A program made the position numbers and the translations under genes. The notes under the pieces were generated by a model. The model did no database searches. It worked only from the letters and a program-made list of their open reading frames with translations, and was not told the origin of the DNA. 64,000 bases of DNA, taken from Bacteroidales bacterium. GTDB taxonomy: Bacteria > Bacteroidota > Bacteroidia > Bacteroidales > UBA932. The first letter of the stretch is position 1. Every line of letters starts with the position of its first letter. The stretch is taken from NCBI GenBank assembly GCA_017617495.1, contig JAFZWD010000056.1, positions 23,797 to 87,796 on the forward strand. The letters are read 5' to 3'. Positions 26,412 to 34,515 of this stretch are shown piece by piece.

Positions 26412-28474
26412 ACAGCGAATTTAATACGGTTAATTATATGATCTTGATAACATTCGTCGAGTTCCACGAAGTAGCCGCTCCAGCCCCATACGCGCACGAT
26501 GAGGTTGCGGTGCTTCTCGGGATGTGCCTTGGCGTCGAACAGCGTCTCCTTGTTGAGCGTGTTGAGCTGCAGCTGATGTCCGCCGAGCTGCACGTAGCTG
26601 CGGATGAGCATCGCCAGCTTCTCGAGATTCTCCTCGTTGCGGAAGATGGTGTCGTCCAGCTCGATGGTGAGCGGTCCGCCGTTGATGGTGCGGGCAAGGT
26701 CTCCCTTGGAGAAGGACTTGAGCACGGAAACGGGGCCCTTGTGCTTGGTGTACATGCTGGGCGAGTAGTTCGCGGGGATGACCTCGCCGGCCTTGCGTCC
26801 GTCGGGAGTGGCCTTGAGGCAGGTTGCATGGAAGATGTAGTACATTGCGGTGCCGGTACCTGCGCGGAAGCATCCTCCCCTCTCGTTCCTGAGCGGAGCG
26901 AGTCCTTCGTCGAACGAAGCGAGCAGGCGCTGTGCGAGCTTGTCGGCATAATCGTCGTCGTTACCCATCTTGGGGGCCTCGAAGCGGAGTTTGTGCCAGA
27001 GCTCGTCCCAGCCCTCGAAGTTGGCATCGAGCGCGGCCTGAAGGTCCTTCACGCTAACCGACTTCTCGTCGAAGACATACTTCTCGATGGCTGCGAGCGA
27101 GTCGGCGGCAGTTGCGATGCCGGTGCCGTGGATGCCGAAGTTGTTGTACTTGGCGCCCAGGGTGATGTCGCGAGCCCTTTCGAGCGTGCCGTCCATAAAT
27201 ACCGAGTAAAGCGGCGCGGGAGCGATGTAGAGGTTCTTGTACTGCGCGGCGATTGCCTTGCATTCCTCCTTGATGTCGGCGTCCACGCTTGCGTAGTAAC
27301 TCTCGAAGTCCTTATACTGCCCGAGCCTGTCCACGCTCTTGCTCACGAGTCCCGCGAAGGACAGTGCGCCGATGTTCACTATATCCATAGCCTTGCCGGG
27401 GATGATGAATTCCCAGCAGGCGGCCACCACGTAGTCGTTGGCATCCTCGGGGCTGTAACCCTTGCGGATGAGGCCGGGCACCACCACGTCGTCGTTGTCG
27501 TACTGGGGGAAGCCCAGGCCGCGCTTGGTGAGCCTTGCGCCGAGTTTGTAGATCTCCAGCGGGGTGTTCCTGTCGACGCGGAGGTTGATCTTCGGGTCGA
27601 TGAGATTGAGGTCGTAGCTGGCCTCGAGGCACATCGCGGAGAGCTCGTTGAAGAGGGTGTTGCCCTTTTCGTCGCGGCCGCCGAGCACCAGGCTCTGGCC
27701 GTTGTCGCCCTGCTGCATGCCGGGATAGAGGTCGCTGTCCTTGTTGCAGGCGAGGAAGAACGAGAGCAGAAGCTCCCAGGCTTCGTCCTTGCTGATGCGT
27801 CCGCTCTCGACATCCTTCTTGTAGTAAGGATACATGTACTGGTCGAAGCGGCCGAGCGTGTTGTGGTAGCAGCCGCTTTCCCAGAGCCCGAAGTGGATGA
27901 AGCGCAGAAGCTGGAGCGCTTCGCGGAAGCCCTTGGCCCCCTCGGTGCGGATGCTCGCAAGCACTTCTGCCAGGGCGGAATCGCCCATCTCCCTTGCGCA
28001 GGCCTCATATTTGGCGATGAGCCCCTGCAGGGCGGCTATGCTGCGCACTGCCGACTCGAGGAAGAGTTTGCCTTCGGCATCGGCACTTGCCTTGCGGGCC
28101 TCGAAGCGCTGTTTGCGCGCCTCCAGACCTTCGGCGAGAGCATCCTTGTAGTTTGCGGAGATGTTGGAGAGGAAGCCGTTCTCGTGGAGATAATGCTTCG
28201 ACTTGATTTCTTCCCACTCTGCCTCGGTGAAGTACGAAGGCACGCGGGTGATGGTGCGGGTAGCTACGATGAGCTCGCCGTCGAAGATGACGGGCTTCTC
28301 AGCCTTGGTCATTTCCTCGAAGAGGATGGCGCCGCGCATCTGGGCGGGCACCTTGTCGGCCGCAAAGCGGTCGCAGAGCCTGTCGAGGCCGAGTTCTTCC
28401 GGAGTGCGCCTCACGCTGTGGTGGTGGCGGTCGAAGAAGAAGTCTTTGAGTTGTTCAATTCTTTTTGTAAGCAT
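26408..28474 (-). CDS. Glycyl radical enzyme with dehydratase-like CxE motif, substrate unknown
   Basis: A 688-residue PFL-like glycyl radical enzyme, shorter than the roughly 760-850 residues of most characterised members. The C-terminal glycyl loop VRVWGWSGYF carries the predicted radical Gly664. The thiyl-radical site is Cys353 in AACWE, with Glu355 two residues on. Diol, glycerol and hydroxyproline dehydratases and choline lyase have GCVE at this place, whereas PFL has two adjacent cysteines, so a C-O (or C-N) bond cleaving reaction is more likely than formate formation. The start overlaps the activase stop and the stop overlaps the MFS start. Coupling to sugar uptake and glycosidases suggests a carbohydrate or polyol substrate. 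I do not recognise a characterised orthologue. Confidence 0.88.
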   Translation of the reverse strand: MLTKRIEQLKDFFFDRHHHSVRRTPEELGLDRLCDRFAADKVPAQMRGAILFEEMTKAEKPVIFDGELIVATRTITRVPSYFTEAEWEEIKSKHYLHENGFLSNISANYKDALAEGLEARKQRFEARKASADAEGKLFLESAVRSIAALQGLIAKYEACAREMGDSALAEVLASIRTEGAKGFREALQLLRFIHFGLWESGCYHNTLGRFDQYMYPYYKKDVESGRISKDEAWELLLSFFLACNKDSDLYPGMQQGDNGQSLVLGGRDEKGNTLFNELSAMCLEASYDLNLIDPKINLRVDRNTPLEIYKLGARLTKRGLGFPQYDNDDVVVPGLIRKGYSPEDANDYVVAACWEFIIPGKAMDIVNIGALSFAGLVSKSVDRLGQYKDFESYYASVDADIKEECKAIAAQYKNLYIAPAPLYSVFMDGTLERARDITLGAKYNNFGIHGTGIATAADSLAAIEKYVFDEKSVSVKDLQAALDANFEGWDELWHKLRFEAPKMGNDDDYADKLAQRLLASFDEGLAPLRNERGGCFRAGTGTAMYYIFHATCLKATPDGRKAGEVIPANYSPSMYTKHKGPVSVLKSFSKGDLARTINGGPLTIELDDTIFRNEENLEKLAMLIRSYVQLGGHQLQLNTLNKETLFDAKAHPEKHRNLIVRVWGWSGYFVELDECYQDHIINRIKFAV

Positions 28475-29220
28475 TACAGTATCAATAATTTAATATTTCC
28501 GAATATATCGTGTACGGCCGGTTCGGCATCGGTGTCGAAGGCCGGAGAATATTCCATGTCCACCTTGGGGTACTTGGCCCCGGCGGTCTTGTGGTAGCGC
28601 AGCAGTTCCAGGCGTTGCAGGCCCGGGGCGTCCTTCACCAGGTCGCGTGTAGCCTCCATGTTTTCCAGGCTGTCGTTGACGCCCGGAATCAGGGGCACGC
28701 GGATCACGAAAGGCTTGCCGCTGAGCTTGAGGGTTTGCAGGTTGGCGAGGATCGGAGCGTTGTCCACGCCCGTCCAGCGCCTGTGCTGCTCGGGGTCGGT
28801 GTGCTTGATGTCGAAGAGCACCAGGTCGAGCCTGTCGAGTATCTTCTTGAACACTTCCGGCTTGCAGTAACCGCTGGTCTCGATGGCTTTGTGCACTCCC
28901 GGCAGCAGGTCCATCACTTCGCAGAGAAAATCCGCCTGCATGGTCGGCTCTCCGCCCGTGAAGGTCACCCCTCCCCCGTTCATTTCAAAGAACTCCCTGT
29001 TTTTAAGCAGGTCCGCCGCAAGGTCCTTCGCCTCTACTTCGCGTCCGCAGATTTCGTCGCCGTCCATGGCGTGGAAGATCTGGGGCTTGGGCGAAAGGCC
29101 CTCGGGATTGTGGCACCAGGCACAGCGCAGAGGACATCCCTTGAGAAATACCGTCGTGCGGATTCCGGGTCCGTCGTTTATCGCGAACTCCTCTATGCTG
29201 AAGATGGTGCCTTTACTCAT
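28474..29220 (-). CDS. Glycyl radical enzyme activase (PflA-like radical SAM)
   Basis: A 248-residue radical SAM protein with the cluster motif GCPLRCAWC (Cys29, Cys33, Cys36), the GGE motif in TFTGGEPTM and DIKHTDPEQH, as in PflA-type activases. There is no auxiliary ferredoxin-like insert with further CxxC motifs, which most activases of the dehydratase-type radical enzymes carry, so it resembles the minimal PflA form. It installs the glycyl radical on the partner encoded immediately downstream (one-base overlap). Its start overlaps the GH3-CE7 stop by four bases. Confidence 0.93.
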   Translation of the reverse strand: MSKGTIFSIEEFAINDGPGIRTTVFLKGCPLRCAWCHNPEGLSPKPQIFHAMDGDEICGREVEAKDLAADLLKNREFFEMNGGGVTFTGGEPTMQADFLCEVMDLLPGVHKAIETSGYCKPEVFKKILDRLDLVLFDIKHTDPEQHRRWTGVDNAPILANLQTLKLSGKPFVIRVPLIPGVNDSLENMEATRDLVKDAPGLQRLELLRYHKTAGAKYPKVDMEYSPAFDTDAEPAVHDIFGNIKLLIL

Positions 29221-32200
29221 TTTATCTTGTCCAACTCCGCCTGGAGGAACTCGGAGCGGGTTTTAATCCATTCGGCCTCTTTCCAAATCGCGTGGCCGCA
29301 GGTGGCGACTCCGAGATGGCGTTTGTCCTTGGTTCCCAGGTTGTTGTAAATTGCAAAGTTGATGTGCGGGGGGCAGGTCGGATCCTGCATTCCCCAGCCC
29401 ATATAAACCGGGCAGGTCACCTTGTGCGCGAAGTTCTTCACGTCGAAGTACTCCAGCATGTCGAAGAGGGCTTCTTCGCTGATTCCCTGCTCTTTAGCGG
29501 CCTTGAGGATCTTGCCCATCGGCCAGGGAGCGATCTTGGCGTAGTCCCTGTAATCCGAGAGGAACGGCACACCGGGGGCGATTGCCTTAACCCTGGGGTC
29601 AAGTGCGGCCGCAATGAAGCTGAGCGCTCCGCCCTGGCTGTTGCTGTAGACCACAAGCCTGTCGGGATCCGCCTTGTCCAGCGAGAGCACGTAGTCGTTT
29701 GCCCTGCGCACGTCGGCGAAAGCACCGCGGTAGTAGTATTCTTCCTTAGACGTAAGGCCGCGCGTCATCCAGCCGCGCTCCTTATCCACAAAGAGGCCCT
29801 GGCAGCGGATGCTCACGTGGAAGTCGATGCGGTCGGGATGGGACGCCGGGTTGGCGTATTCGGGCTTGGCGCCGTAGCCCAGCTCGTTCACCCACACGGG
29901 GTACTTGCCGGGTTTGCGGGGTATTGTCAGGATGCCTCCGGTGATGCCGCCGCCCCAGGATTTGATGCGTACCTCGAAACACTCGCGGTTTTCGTCGGAA
30001 TGCTCGGGCACGGGGGTGAGTTCGGCATCGAAAGGAATGTCGGCAAGGCCTGCGATGGTCGATTCCCAGAAGGCGTCGAAATCTGGCTTGATAACTGCGG
30101 GGCTCACAATTTCTTCGGGGCGCACGCCGATGAAGAAGGGCTGCTCCTTGCCCACGCTAACCTTGTAGAAGCCGGGCTCGAGTTTGCCGAGGTTCACGTC
30201 CAGCATATGGTCGCCGTCCACGCTCACCGTCTGGCAGAACACCGTGTCCTTCTTGGGCAGCTGCTGCGAGAGGTCGGTGGTAACCACAACCTTGAGGTCG
30301 CCGATATTGCCGATCAGGGTACGCAGATGGCAGGGGCCGTCGTCATCGAAGAACCATTCGGGCCTCGTCACCACATAGCCGGTGGAGCCGTGGCCGACCT
30401 CAACCTGCGACTCGAGGATAACCTCTTCGGCATTGGCGCAGACCTGCACTATGTATTTGCCGGAATCAACCGTCCAGTCGTGCTCGTAGATGTCGTAGTG
30501 GGCGAAGGCGTTCCTGTCCAGATGGATGGTCACAGTCTGCGATTTGCCGGGGGCGAGCTTTATCTTGTCGAAGCCCTTGAGTTCGCGAACCGGCCTGGGA
30601 AGGCTGGGGTTCACGGGAGCCACGTATACCTGCACTACCTCGGATGCCGCCACCTTGCCGGCGTTGGTAACCTTCACGCTCACGTCGTAGCCCTGGCCGG
30701 CTTCCTCGACCTTGAGGTCGGAGTAGTTGAACTTGCTATAGCTGAGGCCGTAGCCGAAGGGGAACATAGGCTTGGTGCCGAAGTGCTCCGCTCCGCGGTA
30801 GCCGAGGAAGATGCCCTCGACATAGTCGCACTGCGACAGGCCGTCCCTTGGGTGTGACGCAGGGCCCAGATTCTTGAAGATAGGGGCATAGTAAGGCGTG
30901 CAGGGATTCTTCTCGAGGCTGCCCCAGAATGTGTAAGGAAGCCTTCCGGAAGGAGAAATCTTACCGGCGAGAAGCTGCGCTATGGCATCGCCTCCGCGCT
31001 GTCCGCTGTAGAGCGCCAGCATAAACGCGGGCACCTTGTCTATCCATTTGGTAACGTCGAATTCGCCTCCGGAATTCGCAACCACGATAACGTTCTTGTT
31101 GTACTTGAGCACCTCGGCAATCAGCTCGTCCTGGCCCTCGGGGAGGGTGTAGGTGCGGTCGTCGCCTTCGTGCTCGACCTTGCGCCAGAAACCGGCAGCC
31201 ACTATGACTGCGCGTGCCTCGGTCAGCTGTTTGGCGTCGGGCTCGGTCAGATATACGCAGTTGTAGCCCTTGCCGAGCTTCTGCATGCCGTCCTTGAGGG
31301 AAACCTCGCGGCCGTCGGGCATGTTCACCGCGCCGCTGCCGCCGCCGAATGCAATCCTGTCGGCATTGGGGCCGATAACAACAATCTTCTTCTTGCTAGG
31401 CTTCAGCGGGAGAATGCCGCCTTCGTTCTTGAGAAGCACGGGGGCCTCGGCGGAAACCACGAAGCTCACCTCGTCGTTCTCGGGGTTGTCTTCGGGAATG
31501 CTGGTGTCGGGCTTGACTCCGTCCAGGAAGCCGTAGGCGCTGTAAACCGAAAGAATGTGGATGCACTTTTCGTCCAGTTCGTGCTCGGGGATGACGCCGT
31601 TGCGAACCATCGGGAGCACATATTCGGGCTTGAAGGCGATGGGATCCGGCATTTCGAGGTCGATGCCGCTGAATGCCCAGAGCAGAGGGTCGTAGGACGA
31701 ACCCCAGTCGGTCATCGCGATTCCCTCGAATCCCCATTTGCGCAGGTTCTCTTTGATGAGCCAGGCATTTTCCGGAGCGTGGGTGCCGTTCAGGGGGTTG
31801 TAGCTTGTCATCACGCATGCTACGTGAGCCTTCTCCACAGCCTTGCGGAATGCGGGGAAGTAAATCTCGTTGAGAGTCCTTTCGTCCACGTTGGAGCCGA
31901 CGCGGTGCCTGTCGTATTCGGAGTTGTTGCAGGCGAAGTGCTTCACCGTAGCCGCCACGCCCTGCTCCTGCATTGCGTCGATATATTCCGAGGAGAGTTC
32001 TCCTGCAAGGAACGGGTCTTCGCCGTAGTATTCGAAGTTGCGTCCGCAGAGGGGTGAACGGTAGATGTTGACACCGGGGCCGAGCAGAATAGCAACTCCG
32101 CGTGCCCTTGCATCCTTGCCGATACCTGCACCCACCATGCGCGCCGCTTCCCTGCTCCAGCTTGCTGCAATTGCCTGTCCGCTGGGATAGAGGGTGCTCT

Positions 32201-32450
32201 TGGTTTTGTTGCGTACACCCTGGGGGCCGTCCGCCGTGCGGATTACGGGAATACCCAGCCTGGGGAATCCATGGGTGTAGAAATGATTCTTGACGTCGCC
32301 GCCGATGAGGTCGATCTTTTCTTCAAGAGTCATCTTTGCGACCAGCGACGCGGCCTTGTCCTTGTCCGACTGCTTGATGACCGGAGCAGCGGCATTAGCA
32401 TTAATACTGATAGCCAATGAGGCAAGGAGAATGTAAAAGTACCTAATCAT
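29217..32450 (-). CDS. GH3 beta-glycosidase fused to CE7/AXE1-type acetyl esterase
   Basis: A 1077-residue secreted protein (signal ends AISINANA). Residues about 25-760 form a GH3 enzyme: KHFACNNSE, nucleophile Asp248 in IAMTDWGSSYD, the second domain with VIVVANSGGEFD, and an Fn3-like domain (YVAPVNPSLPRPVRELKGFD). From about 765 a complete alpha/beta hydrolase of the AXE1/CE7 type follows, with GGILTIPRKPGKYPV, nucleophile elbow YSNSQGGAL, Asp in GMQDPTCPP and His in ATCGHAIW. The fusion would both deacetylate and trim oligosaccharides. It is the first gene of the radical-enzyme operon and has candidate operators upstream. Confidence 0.92.
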   Translation of the reverse strand: MIRYFYILLASLAISINANAAAPVIKQSDKDKAASLVAKMTLEEKIDLIGGDVKNHFYTHGFPRLGIPVIRTADGPQGVRNKTKSTLYPSGQAIAASWSREAARMVGAGIGKDARARGVAILLGPGVNIYRSPLCGRNFEYYGEDPFLAGELSSEYIDAMQEQGVAATVKHFACNNSEYDRHRVGSNVDERTLNEIYFPAFRKAVEKAHVACVMTSYNPLNGTHAPENAWLIKENLRKWGFEGIAMTDWGSSYDPLLWAFSGIDLEMPDPIAFKPEYVLPMVRNGVIPEHELDEKCIHILSVYSAYGFLDGVKPDTSIPEDNPENDEVSFVVSAEAPVLLKNEGGILPLKPSKKKIVVIGPNADRIAFGGGSGAVNMPDGREVSLKDGMQKLGKGYNCVYLTEPDAKQLTEARAVIVAAGFWRKVEHEGDDRTYTLPEGQDELIAEVLKYNKNVIVVANSGGEFDVTKWIDKVPAFMLALYSGQRGGDAIAQLLAGKISPSGRLPYTFWGSLEKNPCTPYYAPIFKNLGPASHPRDGLSQCDYVEGIFLGYRGAEHFGTKPMFPFGYGLSYSKFNYSDLKVEEAGQGYDVSVKVTNAGKVAASEVVQVYVAPVNPSLPRPVRELKGFDKIKLAPGKSQTVTIHLDRNAFAHYDIYEHDWTVDSGKYIVQVCANAEEVILESQVEVGHGSTGYVVTRPEWFFDDDGPCHLRTLIGNIGDLKVVVTTDLSQQLPKKDTVFCQTVSVDGDHMLDVNLGKLEPGFYKVSVGKEQPFFIGVRPEEIVSPAVIKPDFDAFWESTIAGLADIPFDAELTPVPEHSDENRECFEVRIKSWGGGITGGILTIPRKPGKYPVWVNELGYGAKPEYANPASHPDRIDFHVSIRCQGLFVDKERGWMTRGLTSKEEYYYRGAFADVRRANDYVLSLDKADPDRLVVYSNSQGGALSFIAAALDPRVKAIAPGVPFLSDYRDYAKIAPWPMGKILKAAKEQGISEEALFDMLEYFDVKNFAHKVTCPVYMGWGMQDPTCPPHINFAIYNNLGTKDKRHLGVATCGHAIWKEAEWIKTRSEFLQAELDKIK

Positions 32451-32481
32451 AATCAGTTACGAGTGTTATCAATCGGTGCGG

Positions 32482-32552
32482 CAAATATAAATGTAATTCC
32501 AAAAACCGGTATGCACCGGTCTGATTTTTCGGTGTCGTTAAATACCGGTTTT
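32482..32552 (-). promoter_or_regulatory. Promoter and ACCGGT operator cluster of the glycyl-radical operon
   Basis: On the minus strand TATATTTG (32489-32482) matches the -7 consensus, 31 bases before the GH3-CE7 ATG. Upstream are three ACCGGT cores (32505-32510, 32515-32520, 32544-32549). The first and third form an exact 11-base inverted repeat, AAAACCGGTAT at 32502-32512 and ATACCGGTTTT at 32542-32552. Such palindromic cores are typical of LacI-type or similar regulators. No regulator gene is encoded nearby. Confidence 0.5.
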
Positions 32553-32610
32553 CGCAATCCCACAAATATACTAAGATATTTTGAATATCTTACACTCCCC
32601 ACCCCAATGT

Positions 32611-32650
32611 CCAAAGGTGGCGACCGCGGCGGGGAGGGGCAGGCTTCCCC
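32611..32650 (+). repeat. Solitary end of the MITE-like GC-rich repeat
   Basis: AAAGGTGGCGACCGCGGCGG followed by a G-rich run matches the left end of the full elements at 32866 and 35586. The rest of the element is absent, so this is a truncated or solo end. Confidence 0.55.
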
Positions 32651-32654
32651 CATT

Positions 32655-32703
32655 GTCATTGCCGACCATCCCGTCGTCATTGCCGACCCGATCGGCAATC
32701 TCC
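32655..32703. repeat. REP-like palindromes of the GTCATTGCCG family
   Basis: A half-site GTCATTGCCGACC at 32655-32667 is followed by a full unit at 32676-32703 with arms TTGCCGA and TCGGCAA. The unit matches, with a few changes, the palindromes found inside rdgB (56819-56847) and the U32 gene (58788-58814). Here it is intergenic. Confidence 0.65.
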
Positions 32704-32714
32704 TACCCCCCCCC

Positions 32715-32860
32715 GGTCTCTGTCCCTTTGGGAACACATACCGACATTTAAAGCGTTGATTATCTGGAATTTCCCATTCGGTCTCTGTCCGTTTTAGGAC
32801 ATAGACCAACCATCAAGTTGCTGATTATTAGGCATTTGCTTCCAGGTATCTGTCCGTGCT
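32715..32860 (+). repeat. 65-bp tandem repeat, about 2.2 copies
   Basis: GGTCTCTGTCC recurs at 32715 and 32780, and as GGTATCTGTCC at 32845, exactly 65 bases apart each time. Each of the first two units starts with a hairpin (for example GGTCTCTGTCC with GGACATAGACC in unit 2) followed by a diverged GTTGATTAT or GCTGATTAT segment. The third unit is cut by the MITE-like element. Two units and no cas genes exclude a CRISPR. Confidence 0.6.
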
Positions 32861-32865
32861 ATAAA

Positions 32866-33090
32866 GCCTGAAGGTGGCGGCCGCCGCGGGGAGGGCAGGC
32901 CCCCGGCCTCCTGCTTCGCAAAAGGGCTCGCCTTGCTGCGGGCCCTTGACGGCTGACGCCTCAGTCTTAGTCCCTGCGGGCCTAACCTTCGTTGAACAGA
33001 CGCCGTCACGAGACGGTCCCTCCGCTTCGTCTCCCCGGGAACCTTTCGCTCAAAGTCGCCCGGAAGCCTGCCCATCCCCGCCGCGACACT
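32866..33090 (+). repeat. MITE-like GC-rich element, full copy 1
   Basis: About 225 bases. The left end AAGGTGGCGGCCGCCGCGGG and the right end (33066-33089, CCTGCCCATCCCCGCCGCGA onward) form an imperfect terminal inverted repeat. The interior has further inverted segments and matches the 35586-35812 element almost throughout (GCTCGCCTTGCTGC, GGCCCTTGACGGCT, ACGCCGTCACGAGACGG). No frame looks coding. It could be a non-autonomous mobile element or a structured RNA. Confidence 0.65.
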
Positions 33091-33109
33091 TACCCACTGT
33101 CATCCTGAG

Positions 33110-33126
33110 CGAAGCGAAGGATCTTA
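33110..33126 (+). repeat. Dispersed short repeat (CCTGAGCGAAGCGAAGG type)
   Basis: GTCATCCTGAGCGAAGCGAA begins at 33099 and the repeat runs to about 33126. It matches a short palindromic repeat (CTGAGCGAAGCGAAGG) that is widespread in many bacterial genomes and is known to translate as VILSEAKDL when read through. Only one copy was noticed here, in the intergenic island. Confidence 0.6.
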
Positions 33127-33288
33127 ACATCGACTGCCAAAATCTGCCCCATACACCGTTCCAAGGCTGTATAAAATTTCTTTGTATACGAAAACATAAA
33201 TATTTTTCTTTTACCCACCGTTTTACTACAAGAATCAGCAGATTTTGATATACTATTGTGGTCATGTTTAACTCAAATACAGTTTATC

Positions 33289-34146
33289 ATGGCAACTACA
33301 AAAGCAATCGGCCGTTACGCCAACATCCTGCTTGATTATTGGTTCAAGCGCACTTTCGGGGAGGACCGGGAACAGCTCATGCGGCTTTTCCTGCAGGAAT
33401 TGATTCCGGAACGAAAAATCGTAAAACTAACCTACGCGCCCCAGGAGCATGTCAACCCATGGCCCGGGCAAAAGGACATCCGCGTGGATGTGGAGTGCAC
33501 GGATGAGGACGGCACTCGGTTCGTGGTGGAGATGCAACTGGCGCCGCAGGAATTCTTCTATGAACGCGCCGTATTCAATTCGTCCTTTGCAATCCAGGAG
33601 CAGTTGGAAAAAGGACCGGAAGAGTACGACTTTCCTACAGTGTACTTCATCGGCTTGACGAACTTCTCCATTCATAAAGGCTCGGATAATGTGATGTACC
33701 GCTATTCAATCCGTGAAGACAGTACCGGAGAGCAGATGACTCCCAGACTGCAGTACATTTTTCTAGAATTACCCAACAGCACAAAAGCGATGGCGCCCGG
33801 CGCAAGCGTCGTGGACAAGCTCTGCTATGCCCTTCACAACATGCAGTCTTTTAAAGAAATACCGTCTGAATTCAAGGGAGAGATCTTTAACCTGTTGTTT
33901 GATTCAGCGGAAATTGCTAAATTCACGCCGTCAGAGAAGATTAAGTACGAAAACGATATGACCACCGAACGCGACATACACAACCAGATCCGCTTTGCCA
34001 AAAAACAAGGTATTCAGGAGGGGATTGAGAAAGGTGCCGAACAAGAGCGATTGGCAATTGCCAGGCAGATGCTGGCAAAAGGCTATTCCCCGTCTGATGT
34101 GGCAGAAATCACCGGCCTTACTCCGGAGGCCCTCGCAAAACTGTAG
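33289..34146 (+). CDS. Rpn/PDDEXK_2-family nuclease (transposase-like)
   Basis: A 285-residue protein with the start taken at ATG 33289 (MATTKAIGRYANILLDYWFK); a longer frame from 33256 lacks support. The PD-(D/E)XK-like site is Asp67 in IRVDVECTDEDG and Glu81-x-Gln83 in VVEMQLA, as in the Rpn (recombination-promoting nuclease) / PDDEXK_2 family. The C-terminal tail (GIQEGIEKGAEQERLAIARQ) has the EKG repeats typical of these proteins, then a short helical YSPSDVAEITGL segment. Rpn proteins promote recombination or act in phage defence. Its C-terminal 88 codons and about 80 bases beyond the stop are repeated at 36043-36398. Confidence 0.85.
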   Translation: MATTKAIGRYANILLDYWFKRTFGEDREQLMRLFLQELIPERKIVKLTYAPQEHVNPWPGQKDIRVDVECTDEDGTRFVVEMQLAPQEFFYERAVFNSSFAIQEQLEKGPEEYDFPTVYFIGLTNFSIHKGSDNVMYRYSIREDSTGEQMTPRLQYIFLELPNSTKAMAPGASVVDKLCYALHNMQSFKEIPSEFKGEIFNLLFDSAEIAKFTPSEKIKYENDMTTERDIHNQIRFAKKQGIQEGIEKGAEQERLAIARQMLAKGYSPSDVAEITGLTPEALAKL

Positions 34147-34200
34147 CAAAAGGGCACGCAGAGGGCAAGCCAGAGTCCTCCTCACCACACTGAAGAATAG

Positions 34201-34234
34201 ATGGCCGCAGGCAAAGAATAACGCCAGCGGCCAT
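34201..34234 (+). terminator. Hairpin terminator after the Rpn gene
   Basis: ATGGCCGC (34201-34208) pairs with GCGGCCAT (34227-34234), followed by TTGCTT. The related hairpin after the second Rpn fragment (36365-36398) has longer arms. The U tract is weak, so efficiency is uncertain. Confidence 0.5.
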
Positions 34235-34252
34235 TTGCTTGGATGCGCCCAG

Positions 34253-34290
34253 TCAAAGGTGGCGGCTGTCGCGAGGAGAGCCGGCGATAA
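34253..34290 (+). repeat. Solitary MITE-like end 2
   Basis: TCAAAGGTGGCGGCTGTCGC is followed by GAGGAGAGCC and matches the left end of the full elements. The 40 bases before it (34215-34252) match those before the element at 35586, so the repeat extends to the left at both sites. The interval 34147-34515 contains no gene besides this repeat, the hairpin and the Fic operators. Confidence 0.55.
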
Positions 34291-34420
34291 TCGCTATAGT
34301 CGAGCCTCGAGGCGTGGGAGGTCGGGTCGCATAAATCTATCGAAAACTATGAAAAAATCAAAATCGTTATGACTTTTTCACAGTTTTAGAAAGGCATCTT
34401 AACAAGATACAGCAACAAAT

Positions 34421-34501
34421 CGGCTCAATTTGGCCATAAAAATCAAGACTTACGGCTCAATTATTTGGGATTTGAGCCGATTATTTGCTATATTTGAGCC
34501 G
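34421..34501. promoter_or_regulatory. Fic promoter with four CGGCTCAA operators
   Basis: CGGCTCAA occurs at 34421-34428 and 34453-34460 and its reverse complement TTGAGCCG at 34472-34479 and 34494-34501. The middle two form an inverted repeat around an 11-base spacer. A -7 box TATATTTG (34489-34496) overlaps the last copy and TTTG at 34464-34467 could be the -33 element, 21 bases away. The layout predicts repression, plausibly by the winged-helix domain of the Fic protein itself. Confidence 0.65.
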
Positions 34502-34515
34502 CAAAACGAAAGAAT

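Larger units (their letters stand above)
32451..33288. other. Gene-free repeat-rich interval
   Basis: No convincing coding sequence lies in these 838 bases. From left to right it holds the GH3 operon promoter and ACCGGT operators, a solitary MITE-like end, REP-like palindromes, a run of nine C (32706-32714), a 65-bp tandem repeat, a full MITE-like element and one copy of a dispersed short repeat (33110-33126). The last roughly 150 bases are AT-rich and probably hold the promoter of the Rpn gene. Confidence 0.7.

Noticed and set aside
32706-32714. C9 tract as a phase-variation site
   Set aside because: It lies in gene-free repeat DNA, more than 200 bases from either neighbouring start and outside any promoter recognised.
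32715-32860. CRISPR array
   Set aside because: Only two to three diverged 65-base units without separate spacers, and no cas genes.
33098-33248. Short open frame containing VILSEAKDLN as a gene
   Set aside because: The residues come from a well-known dispersed DNA repeat and there is no start context or homology-like pattern.
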